Assembly: GCA_947034885.2 (NCBI GenBank)
Contig: OX344749.2
Coordinates: 44,111,682-44,175,681 of the forward strand
Length of the DNA: 64,000 bases
From: Thuidium tamariscinum
Lineage: Eukaryota; Streptophyta; Bryopsida; Hypnales; Thuidiaceae
Direction of reading: 5' to 3'
Positions 23,851 to 33,583 of this stretch are shown piece after piece. The translations under genes and the position numbers were made by a program. Position 1 is the first letter of the stretch. Every line of letters begins with the position of its first letter. Below the pieces are notes generated by a model. It was given only the letters and a program-made list of their open reading frames with translations. It was not told where the DNA came from and made no database searches.

Positions 23851-24899
23851 TTTTAAATATTTAATAATTGGATATTTAAACACATGTGTCTCATTTAATA
23901 CTTGCTTAGAACTATTTAAGAATATAAATGAATTTACTATCTTCTAGTCTATTTTGTATTATTAAATTGATTTATAATTCATCATTGTACAAAAAACAAT
24001 TGTCCTATACAAACACTTTGGAGATAGAAACAATTATTACACTATTGTATCATGTACAATACAATTTTTTCTTTGGTACATTGGTCATCAATGACATCAA
24101 ATCAACAAGCAACTATATGTGTTCTCCATTATTGGAATTCTTCTCCAATTTTGAAATTGACATTCAATTTCTTTACAATTTAGAGTCACCTTTTCCTAAA
24201 AGGCTCCACATTCATTATTTGGCTTTTCTTTTTTTATTGATAATGAATGAATTAATTAATTTTTTAATAGATGAGATGTAAATGAAATTTCATAATACAA
24301 TTGTTACATGGACACGTTATCGAGGTACTACTAATCATAAGCAATTTTATCTTTTTTATTTGGAGAACCTCTACATGTAGTCATCTACTATCTATTTCCA
24401 TGTACAAATTTTACATTTGTAGATTTTATTATTCTAACAAAATTTGGATTTTCAAATAAGCTAACATAATTTGTTTTTTTTTCCAAAAATATTGTGTATT
24501 TCACGCTCATTCAATAGAGCCCCACATTTCCACAAAGGTACCTATAGAAACTAGAAAGTGAAGAAAGCAATGACACATTTACAAAGAATGTTCAATGAAA
24601 AATCACAATCTATCATTTCTAATATCAAAATTTTTTATGCTTCAAGTGAATTTGGAAAAATAAATATTTGAAAATTCTAAATTCTAAAAAAAGCAATATT
24701 ATAAGGTTAGATTATTCCTCCAATTTTTTGAAACACCACATTTTTTTAGCTTTGGCATTCATTGCTTCAAAAGTATTTGATTAGCTCCCAAGTGGGTAAA
24801 AAAATCCTTGAATTCCTAATGAAATCTTTTGTTCAACATCTACAAAGATTTAAAAACTATAATGAGTAGTAAACAAATCGATATAATTTATCCATTTTT
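23851..24899. other. AT-rich spacer, no gene seen
   Basis: Very AT-rich. One short open frame at 23928-24281 has hydrophobic low-complexity content and no recognisable domain; I do not call it. Confidence 0.4.
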
Positions 24900-25480
24900 T
24901 GGAAGATATAACCAAATAAATTTAAAGCACACATGTTACAGAGAACTTCGGAAAAACAATATCACTTATGGATTAAAAGATTATAATATTTGATTTTATA
25001 AAAGTAGCAAAAACAATTTGAAGGGTTCTAATTCTCTTTTCAAATGTGAAATCTCAAATCTCAAATTGGTTGCCAAAATAAATGCAGTGCAGAGGCCCTA
25101 CATACATCATTCTAATCTATTTTTGTTTCTTAGGAATGTATTCTTCTGTATTCTCAAATCGATTTCTAATAGGATTTTTCCTACACGATGTATTGTATGT
25201 TTGTATTTTATTGATAACTCATGTCCAATAGCTCTAAACATTGTAAAAGACCATGATTGCAGTGGACCCCCTTGTAAGGTATCTTGAATAGAAAAATCAT
25301 AATCAATCTTTTCCAAATTTATTTAATTGAAGCTAAAAGTTGACTTCAAAAAGAAATTTTCTGAAATATAATGTATTGAAAATAGCAACTTCGTTAGGTT
25401 TTGTTCAACTTCAAAGTTTGACAAACATTGGATTTTTGTAGCTTGGACATTTCATATTCAAGAAGTATTAGAAACTTTTA
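24900..25480. repeat. TTAA-element family R2, partial copy
   Basis: Contains the family blocks CAATATCACTTATGGATT and AATAGCAACTTCGTTAGG. Same orientation as 22795-23364. Ends decayed. Confidence 0.5.
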
Positions 25481-26000
25481 AATGTCCTATTTTTTATTCT
25501 ACAAGGGCCTCTAAACCCTTTGTGGCCATGTAGTCTGTATATGATGAATATAATAGTAATCAATTGAAAAACAAATGATTCATGCTATTCAATGCAAAGT
25601 CAATCAATTAGAATGATAGTCTGTATTTTATAAGTAACAATATATCACATTTCATATTTTTCATTAATATTTTAGCATTTATAAGGTTAAATATAAGTTG
25701 ATCAAAAAAATCCAACGTTCATCCTATTATAAAGGCATTCAAAGATTGTTACATTACACAGGAAAAAAAGTCTTCCTGACCTTGCATTTCTAACACTCAA
25801 TGCTTGGTGAAAAACCCAATCAATCTAAGTATCTAACTAAATCAAAGTTTAAAAAAAATCATATCATATGATTTTATTTCATTTAATTCCTATGGCCTTC
25901 AATCAAAAATTTTGAATATGTGATTATTAATTGTAATTCATTTGCAAGGCTACATATTGTATGTAAGGACTAAGGAACATCCACACTATCACCTTTTGTA
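25481..26000. other. AT-rich spacer, no gene seen
   Basis: No reading frame or repeat that I can identify with confidence. Confidence 0.4.
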
Positions 26001-26004
26001 TTAA

Positions 26005-26927
26005 CCCCTAAAGGACTAAAGTCCCCTCGGGGGACCCTTGGAATTTTGGGCAGGCTTTTGTGACTTGATTTTTGCTATGATTTTCTTAAACTTCTTTTGA
26101 AGATAGGAAATCAGATTAGCTTTCTAAAAATATAATCTTTATTTCAATTGGTGCTTCGAAGCAAAACTTATGCCATTCCAAGTCCAAACAACAGTTCACT
26201 AAGCCCAAAAAAAACACAATAAACATTGTTTTTAATTTTTAATTTTTTCTCTCTAAGATTATATTGTTTTTCTACATTTGAAGCTTTGGTTGATTTAATT
26301 TGGACTAATAATGAGAAATTTATGGTCTTGTGGACAATCTTGTATTTCGGGCAATCTAAGCACCTTCTTCACAAAATAACTTATAGAATGTATTTTTGAA
26401 TACAATTTCCCAAATTTTCCTAATTTTAATTTTTGATTCAGTTCACGATGTTTGCAAGAACAAGCTCACCGTTGAGATCATAGTTTTCCAATTACATCTT
26501 AAAGTTATTAAGCACTTATTGTTTTATTCAATCTTGGACCTACTTTTGCTTCACAATTTTTTAATGAATAAAAATCAAGTATTTTTTCTTTTTAAAAAAT
26601 TTCCCTAATCCTCAACTCAAATGTTCAATATAAAAAATTTCAACTTCACACTCCATATTGCAAAAAAATTGTACAAATGGCAATCAAAGTCATCTGAAAT
26701 TGTAAGTAGAGTTCAAAAAAACTTATTTGGACAATTTTGAATGCTAATATCTTCCAATTTGTGCAGTCAAACTTCATGAACTTTTTACCACATGATCTCA
26801 GACAAGTAATTTACAAGATCCTATAGTTAGATTCTAATTTTTTTTTAAATTGTTTTCTTAGGAGGAAGTAGCAAACATGGCAATTTTGAGTGGTTTCAAG
26901 CCACTAAATGCCTCAGTCCTTTGGGGG
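26005..26927. mobile_element. TTAA-flanked inverted-repeat element, family R1 (left of gene A)
   Basis: 923 bp. Left end CCCCTAAAGGAC, right end (reverse complement) CCCCCAAAGGAC; flanked by TTAA on both sides (26001-26004 and 26928-26931). It aligns in inverted orientation along its whole length with 29519-30445. No coding capacity. Confidence 0.8.
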
Positions 26928-26931
26928 TTAA

Positions 26932-27448
26932 TAGACATCCCATTCAAGAACAATAATAGGATCATTGACATGTCAATGAATACTGTGAGAGTGTCATATA
27001 TAACCAAACTTTGAAGAGATGGATGTTTACATTTGTTAAATTCATTTTTTCTATGTAATAAGACCATCACATTAAAATTTACAAACAAATCACCATGTGA
27101 TGTGCAAAAAGTGATTGTATTAGAGAAAAAACTTTGATACGGAAATTAATATGGAATTATCCCAATATACAAATGTTAACACATGTATTCCAAAGCATTC
27201 TTGGAGATGCAATTCTAAGCCAATGTTGTGCATAGCAATAATTCCTATCTCCTACATATCCATGCAATGAATTTTTGAAAATTGCTCACCAATTACTTGC
27301 AATCAATCATGCCTTTAGCAAATTTGAAAACTAGGAGTTAAACAATTCATCACAACATCAACAATGTATAAACCGAAAGGTATCAAATATAGACATATGT
27401 AATTACAAAAATACGTTGTGGTTCTCAAAATGCTCAAAAACTACCATG
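26932..27448. other. Spacer downstream of gene A
   Basis: No gene seen; expected to include the 3' end of the gene A transcript. Confidence 0.4.
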
Positions 27449-28840
27449 TCACTCAACATTTTTTTTGCCCTTTTCTTCTCTCTTCTGCCTCTTAGCTAAT
27501 ATTTGGGACCAAGCCACCTTCTGTTCACTCTTGAGCTTGGATAGAATGTCATGTTTGCACCACTCTCCACGTAACCAAGCTGTCTTAGTTGCTTTCTGCA
27601 TCTCCAGGACTGTCTTTTGCTTATCCACTGTCTCTTGCAACTCATTTTCCACCTTAAGAGAAGCAGCTAATTTCTTCTTCAATTCCTCTACTTCCAAGGG
27701 GGTCATCTCATGTTGTGTACAAAAGTCTCCCCAACCGTACATGTCAACAACACGGTCAAGTGGGGCTTTGTCCGTGATCTCACAAAGGTGTGTCAACCTC
27801 AATTGTGCCTCTTCAAGACCTCTTTTCTCACGGTCACAATTATCATGTTCTTTCTGGGAGTCCTCCATGGCTTTTGCAAGTCTTTCCTTTGTAATTGGGT
27901 TATCGACCCTAGAACTAGAAGCTCCATCTTGAGAACCATAGAAGCTAAGATAAAACGCTTCCAAGTTCTTCATCTCCTTATGTTGCTTTGACAATTGGAT
28001 TCGAGCAGTTTCAATTTGGGCTAGAAGGGTTGGAACTCCATCATCCAAATCTTCCATAGCCTCGTCCTGTAGAGTCTTTAACTCTTTCTGCTTCTCTTCC
28101 AAGTCTTGAAGAAGTAGCTCGAGATGATCTTTGTGAATCTCTTTCAGGTCTTCATAATCTACATCTTCAAGCTTTTCTTCAATGCCCGACATTTGTTCCA
28201 CATCAAGCAATGGCATTTGAAGAGGCGCCACCACTTCTTCCAATTTTGTAGGTGGCTCTTCCATCTTGGCCATATCCAATAATTCATTCAATGGTTCATT
28301 CTCTTCATCCGAACTCGCGTGATGTGACCACTGATACTCATCATTAGGCACTACATTCTTGATGAAAAGATTTTTTCCTAGCCCTGCTCTTGGATTGGGG
28401 GAGGGACCCGCTTTAGGAATGTCTTTGGTTGTTGGAATGGTGGCCATCTTCGATCCCTTGATGGTCCTCCAATCCACCGTTCTTCCGAGGATGACCTCCG
28501 CATACACCATCTCACACAGGTACAATTGAACTTCATTTCTCGGCACGGTCTGTGTGTTGTGCAAGTACCGATAAACTTCAATACATCGTTGCACAAATGT
28601 GTCATGAGTGCATGAATGAAGATTTGCCACATTCGATTGCACATGAATCTTGTGCCGATAATGATGGAAAAGCTTGTCGATGTGGCACCATTGAATGAAT
28701 CCCTTACAAGTGGTCGCGGTCCAATCACCTTGAATTCTATCCCAACCTGGATAAGCCATCGCATTAGGATCAAGAAGGATGTGGCGTTGCCTTCTTTGTT
28801 TTTTTCCTTTGGCCTTCACCTTCTTCTTCTTGGCATCCAT
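27449..28840 (-). CDS. WCHIDKLF-family protein, cargo gene A (463 aa)
   Basis: Family not recognised. Residues 4-20 are strongly basic, a likely nuclear localisation signal. Residues 30-130 form the domain shared with the genes at 45243 and 50558: GW near 32, WCHIDKLF at 51-58, RHKIH, ANL, QRC, YAE and VDWRTIKG near 123-129. A Pro/Glu-rich linker follows, then long coiled coils over about residues 215-460 ending in KKNVE. The spaced Trp, Cys and His suggest a small globular, perhaps DNA-binding or dimerising domain, but that is inference. The start MDAKKKK agrees with MDAK of the gene at 45243. A TATA-like TATTTTTAAATA lies at 28862-28873 and a CpG-rich array begins 177 bp upstream. The frame is intact. 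Two inverted TTAA elements bracket the gene. Confidence 0.75.
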   Translation of the reverse strand: MDAKKKKVKAKGKKQRRQRHILLDPNAMAYPGWDRIQGDWTATTCKGFIQWCHIDKLFHHYRHKIHVQSNVANLHSCTHDTFVQRCIEVYRYLHNTQTVPRNEVQLYLCEMVYAEVILGRTVDWRTIKGSKMATIPTTKDIPKAGPSPNPRAGLGKNLFIKNVVPNDEYQWSHHASSDEENEPLNELLDMAKMEEPPTKLEEVVAPLQMPLLDVEQMSGIEEKLEDVDYEDLKEIHKDHLELLLQDLEEKQKELKTLQDEAMEDLDDGVPTLLAQIETARIQLSKQHKEMKNLEAFYLSFYGSQDGASSSRVDNPITKERLAKAMEDSQKEHDNCDREKRGLEEAQLRLTHLCEITDKAPLDRVVDMYGWGDFCTQHEMTPLEVEELKKKLAASLKVENELQETVDKQKTVLEMQKATKTAWLRGEWCKHDILSKLKSEQKVAWSQILAKRQKREEKGKKNVE

Positions 28841-28861
28841 TGAATTGTAATCTTCAATGGG

Positions 28862-28873
28862 TATTTAAAAATA
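28862..28873 (-). promoter_or_regulatory. TATA-like box before gene A
   Basis: TATTTTTAAATA on the minus strand, 22 bp from the start codon. If used, the leader would be very short, so a more distal start is also possible. Confidence 0.3.
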
Positions 28874-28961
28874 CCTCAATGTATGACGGGTTGCACGAGA
28901 CACTACCTTAGAGCACAAAGTGGAGAGGAATTAACCCCTGAAAACTGAACCAGTTGTTGAA

Positions 28962-29001
28962 CACGCAGTCAGCCACTTCGCGGTGGGTAACAGACAGTGC
29001 A
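28962..29001 (-). promoter_or_regulatory. Conserved ~40-bp promoter-proximal block, gene A copy
   Basis: CACGCAGTCAGCCACTTCG followed by GGTGGGTAACAGACAGTGCA. It matches 39241-39280 and the reverse complement of 44917-44957, and in each case lies between the CpG-rich array and the gene. Confidence 0.7.
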
Positions 29002-29016
29002 CAAAGCGAAAATGGC

Positions 29017-29333
29017 GAATGCGGGTGGGGGCAACTGCTTATGCACCCGAAGTCGCACAGGGGCGAGTGCGGGTACAGGGAGAGGCGACCTCGGGTAGGG
29101 GGCGACTGCGCGTGGGCGACTTCGCGTGGGGCGACCGCGCGTCAGGCGACTGCGGGTCTGGCGACTGCGGGTCGAGCGGGAAGTTCAAACTGCCCCCTCC
29201 AGCGACCGCAGGTCAGGCGAGAAGTTCAAACTTCCCTCCTCCAGCGACCGCGCGTCAGGCAACCGCGGGTCAGGCGGGAAGTTCAAACTTCCCTCCTCCA
29301 GCGACCGCACGTGGGGCGACCGCGCCTCCTGGT
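29017..29333 (+). repeat. CpG-rich array upstream of gene A
   Basis: About a dozen GCGACTGCGGGT / GCGACCGCGCGT units. The distal half also shows a higher-order repeat containing GGGAAGTTCAAACTTCCCTC between core units. Orientation relative to the gene is the same as for the other cargo genes. Confidence 0.9.
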
Positions 29334-29440
29334 AAAAAAATAAAGGGCTTTGAAATTGCCCCCAAAAATTATTTGGCCACCTAAAACTTTGGAGGCAGCT
29401 GGCTGAATCCACCAAAGACTCTTGAAGATATTGACATGTA
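29319..29440. repeat. Conserved distal flank of the array (partner 33463-33583)
   Basis: From GCGACCGCGCCTCCTGGTAA through TTGGCCACCTAAAA and GGAGGCAGCTGGCTG to CTTGAAGATATT, matching 33463-33583 in the same order and orientation. Confidence 0.8.
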
Positions 29441-29518
29441 AATGCCCAAATCATTTCTTAAATTGTTTGAGAAAAATAGTTTTTGTTCAACAATAAGCAA
29501 ATCCTTTCATAAGCTTAA

Positions 29519-30445
29519 CCCCAAAGGGCCAAGGCCTTTTTTCTGTCAAAAACCTCTCAAAACTGCCATTTCTATTGCATTCATCCAAGAAAACAAAAAA
29601 TATATATATTTAAGAATCTAACTGTAGGATCTTGTACTTAACTTGATTGATATGAAGTGGTAAAAATTTCATGAAGTTTGACCATACAGATTGGAAGATA
29701 TGAGCATTCAAAGTTGGAAATACAAGTTTTTTTGAACTGTGGTTTGCAATTTCAGATGACTTTGACTGGAATTGGTATCAAAAGACTGCACTATAGACTT
29801 TGAATTTATAATTTTTTGTGTTAAGAAATTGAGTTGAGAGTCTAGGAAAAAAAATTCACTCAAAAAACACTTCATTTTCATTCTTTAAAAAATTGTTAAG
29901 TAGATGTAGGTCCAAGATTGAAAGAAAAACTAAATGGTTAATAACTCTAAGATGGGATTGAAATACAATAATCCCAATGGTGAGATTGTTCTAGAAAGTA
30001 AACATAACCTTGTCCAAATTTTTATTTTTTTAAATTGTAAAAATTGCATTCTAAAATGAATCCTATAAGTTATTTTTTCATTCAAGAAATTGTTTAGATT
30101 GCCCGAAAAACAAGATTGTCCATAACTTTCTCATTATAAGTCCAAATAGAGTGAATCAAAGCTTCACATGTAGGCAAAAATATGTTATTTTAGAAGAAAA
30201 AAAAATTTAAATGGAATTTTGAGTTTTTGCAAAAAGAAATTTCTGCCTGCCGAATGAAAATTTGGGCTTTTTGTGGTATAACTTTTGCTCCCGGTCACCA
30301 ATTGAAATAAAAATTACATTCCCATGAAGGTACTCAATTTTCCTATCTTTTGAGAAAGTTTCAACAAGATTCATTAAAAATTGAGGTCTACGGAACTTGC
30401 CCAAACTCCAAATTGTCCTCCGAGGGGACAATGGTCCTTTAGGGG
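29519..30445. mobile_element. TTAA-flanked inverted-repeat element, family R1 (right of gene A, inverted)
   Basis: 927 bp; ends CCCCAAAGGGCC and, on the other strand, CCCCTAAAGGACC; flanked by TTAA at 29515-29518 and 30446-30449. Inverted relative to 26005-26927, so the two bracket gene A and its array. Confidence 0.8.
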
Positions 30446-30469
30446 TTAAATTATCCATTCTTTTCTATA

Positions 30470-31010
30470 AGTCATCCAACAAATTAAAAATAGACATGTC
30501 TTAGACCAACTAGGAAAAACATAATACACGATATCTCTTATAGATTGATAGATTTAAATGTTTCATGATAGAAGCATTCAAATTGCCAAATGAACTTCTC
30601 TTCTTTTCATCATGTTTTCCTAGGTCTAATCTTAAGAAGTAGTTAGTGGGAAAAAAAAGGCAGAGGGTTTCATATACATAATTCTAATCAATTTTTGCCT
30701 TCTCTGAATCTTCTATGTACAAATTATAGAAAAGAAATTTTCAGTTCATTTTTCCTTAAGCCTTTAATGTAATTACAAGTCATCTTCGTGATACCTATTT
30801 AAGGACTTAAAAAAGGCAAGATTGCAATAGACATCTTTACAGTAAATCTTCAACCCAAAAAACATAACCAATCATTTCCAGATCGGTATTGTGATGCTTA
30901 AACTAGACATCCTTTAGTAATTTTCTCATTAATATGAACTAGTAAAAATAGGAATTTCAATCAAATCTATTTTGCATTGCAATTGAGGAAAAATCAAATT
31001 TATGTGCCTC
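30470..31010. repeat. TTAA-element family R2, diverged copy
   Basis: Contains GTCATCCAACAAATTAAAAA and AACATAATACACGATATCTC, nearly repeated at 35010-35190. Ends not preserved. Confidence 0.5.
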
Positions 31011-31965
31011 CGAATTCTACGGGTTAAAAGAATGAGAAACACATTCATGCCGCATTCCCTCCCCTAATTACTCTTCATGTAAATAAAAATCATGCCATGA
31101 TGTTGTAGAGGGAAACATGAAAAAATATCCTTACCAATTCTTTGAGACCCCTTCACTAACGATGTTGGTCATTTATGTTGTGCTTAGTTGGATGGAATGT
31201 AAAATCAATATTACTAATATATTCTAGAAAAAGTGAGTACAAATGTACAATTAATCACTATAATTTCATAACTATACTTTACTAAAATCTTACTAAATGT
31301 CATCTTTGGAAACAAAGTGTAGTTTAAGTCTAAAATTCGATTTAGTCACCTAGCTAACTATAAGATCTCAAAGTAGATAGTATAGAAATGTGTAAATGAA
31401 AATTGTAAACTTTGAGGTTAGCCAAGGTAAATTTTTTTAAGATTTGAGGTTTAATTCCTAAAGGGATCAAGGGTTCATTCAAATTTTGAAAATTATAATG
31501 ATATACTATAAAATGAAATATAGGATAACAATTTAATCACATAATTCAATCAAAAGTGATTATCTACATAATATATCCCTATAGTTAGATAATTGGTACA
31601 CTATCACTATGACATTATGACTTATTTTTCAATTAAATTTGAACCTTTAAAATCACTGTAAAGTAAAGTACAAATAGAATAATTGTAACTATCTTCTTAC
31701 AAGAATTTTCTTTACGTTCAATATAGTATGTTTAGATTGTAATTATTATTTATGGTTTTTATTTTACTTATTTATTCACATCGTTTTGGAATGGTAATTT
31801 CTTGAATTCAAAAGTTTGTTCACAATTTCAAACATACTTTATTTTCTTAAGTACAAAAGATTTGCAAGAGTATTCATGAAAATCCAAATTAAAAAAATGA
31901 AATAAAAACAACACAATAATCTACAAGTGTTTTGATGTCTGCAGAAATGAAGAATTGTGTGTTTT
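31011..31965. other. AT-rich spacer, no gene seen
   Basis: No recognised feature. Confidence 0.4.
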
Positions 31966-31969
31966 TTAA

Positions 31970-32605
31970 CCCCCTAAATGCCCATGGCTCTCAAATGTGG
32001 TGTCAAAGAAACTTTGAAGTTCATGAAAGCCTTACCAAAAATTTATTTTTAGTGGTTTATATTTTTGGAAGGCTTTTTTCAAAGTCTAGATTTACCATCA
32101 ATAATCCAATTTTGAATTATGATTATGATTTTTCTATTCAAATTTTAATGCAAGGGTACCCATTGCAATCTTGACAATCCATAGTGTTAAAGACTCTTGG
32201 AAATGAGCCTCAAATACACTAGATCTTAGAGAACAAATCACACAAAAAATTCATTTCAAAAAATTTTAGACTACATTTTGAGAAGCCATAAATTGATTGT
32301 AGCTATGCTTCTTAGGCCCTAACACCTAGTCTTGTTTTGGTGACCACCTTTCTAGATTTGACATGCAAAAAGAGAACTCAAAGATTTTCATACTTTCTAC
32401 ACCCTCATGATCAAACATTACAATCTTTCAATCCAGAAGTGATATACTTGTGTTTTCTTTTTCTAGGTGATCTTTAACATGTCTACTTCAAATTTCTAAA
32501 GTTTCAATTAAAAGAAAATTTATTCAACTTATCAAGAATGTTGCATCTTGTTCCAATTTAGAGCAAATTCTAAGAAATTCAAAGTAAGCCTTAGGCATTC
32601 AGGGG
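31970..32605. mobile_element. TTAA-flanked inverted-repeat element, family R2
   Basis: 636 bp, flanked by TTAA (31966-31969 and 32606-32609). Ends CCCCCTAAATGCCCATGGC and, on the other strand, CCCCTGAATGCCTAAGGC. It shares the CCCC(C)TAAA tip with family R1 but differs inside. It is the best preserved R2 copy. Confidence 0.75.
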
Positions 32606-32987
32606 TTAAACACTTTTGTATTCATTTGTTTATCACTAGTTGAAGACATGGTCTCTTATAAGTTATGTCTTAATTGTATGGAGTTGGGAAAAAAATGATT
32701 CATGGCAAATAATTCAAAAAGGGTTAAATGTTTTAATTTCAGGCCTTAGGATTTTAAATATTAATTTCCCCTTTTTGTTTGAATAAGATCAATACTCTTC
32801 AAATAATGAAAAGTCAAATCATATTCTAGCACCTCCAAATAGGAACACAACCCATTTGAGGTAGGCGAGTAATCCTGCCTAATTCTGCAAAAGGCTTGAT
32901 GCCCCTGGTCTGAATGTACTGGTTCCTGTGCCAATTGAATTTTCTCCATTTGTTCAAAAAGAAAAAAAAATAGAAAAAATAAAGGCA
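32606..32987. other. Spacer and gene-like relic before the orphan array
   Basis: A minus-strand frame (about 32761-32960: QMEKIQLAQEPVHSDQGHQA) runs into the array and may be the remnant of a gene once driven from there. Not recognised. Confidence 0.3.
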
Positions 32988-33476
32988 CGACCGTGCCTCG
33001 AGCGACCGCGGGTCTTGGCGGAATTTCTGAACCCCCGATCTGGCACTGCGAACGCGCGCCCGCGAGTGGGCGACAGCGGGTTGGCGCAACAGCGCGTGAG
33101 GCGACCTCGGGTCCTGGCGCCATGTTCAAGTCCTTCGAATCCTGGCACACAGCGACCGCGGGTGGGGCGACTGCGCGTGGTGGCGACTGCGGGTCGTGCG
33201 GGGAAGTTCAGAAGCCCCGATCTTGGCACTGCGACCGCGGGTGGGTGCGACAGCGGGTTGGTGCGACCTCGCGTGGGGCGACCTCGGGTCCTTGCGGGAA
33301 GTTCAACACTCCACGCTCACGGAACACAGCGACCGCGGGTGGGTGCGACTTCGCATTGAGGCGACCTCGTGTCCTGGCGGGGATCCTGGGACACAGCGAC
33401 CGCCCTTGGGTGCGACATCGGGTGGGCGACCGCGGGTCCGACAATTAAAAAGCCTCCAGAAGAATAGCGACCGCGC
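32988..33476 (+). repeat. CpG-rich array without an intact gene beside it
   Basis: The longest array, with GCGACCGCGGGT-type units separated by a higher-order element GGGAAGTTCAAC/GAAG-CCC-ATCTTGGCAC. Same orientation as the arrays serving minus-strand genes. The side where a gene would start holds only a relic. Confidence 0.85.
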
Positions 33477-33583
33477 CTACTGGTAAGGAAAGGAATTAAT
33501 TTGAAATTCCCCCCTCCCCCCCTTGGCCACCTAAAATTATGGAAGCAGCTGGCTGGATCCAACCAAGATTATTGAAGGTATTA
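33463..33583. repeat. Conserved distal flank of the array (partner 29319-29440)
   Basis: Same order of blocks as at 29319-29440: GCGACCGCGCCTACTGGTAA, TTGGCCACCTAAAA, GGAAGCAGCTGGCTGGATCC. Indicates that array plus flank were duplicated as one module. Confidence 0.8.

Noticed and set aside
23928..24281. 117-aa hydrophobic frame
   Set aside because: AT-rich low complexity, no domain, no upstream array or promoter block like those of the cargo genes.
28954..29454. Several overlapping Arg/Gly/Ala-rich frames over CpG-rich arrays (also at 32761-33562, 39380-39595, 44721-44936, 53198-53764)
   Set aside because: They are translations of the GCGACCGCGGGT arrays, open in many frames on both strands and without domains.
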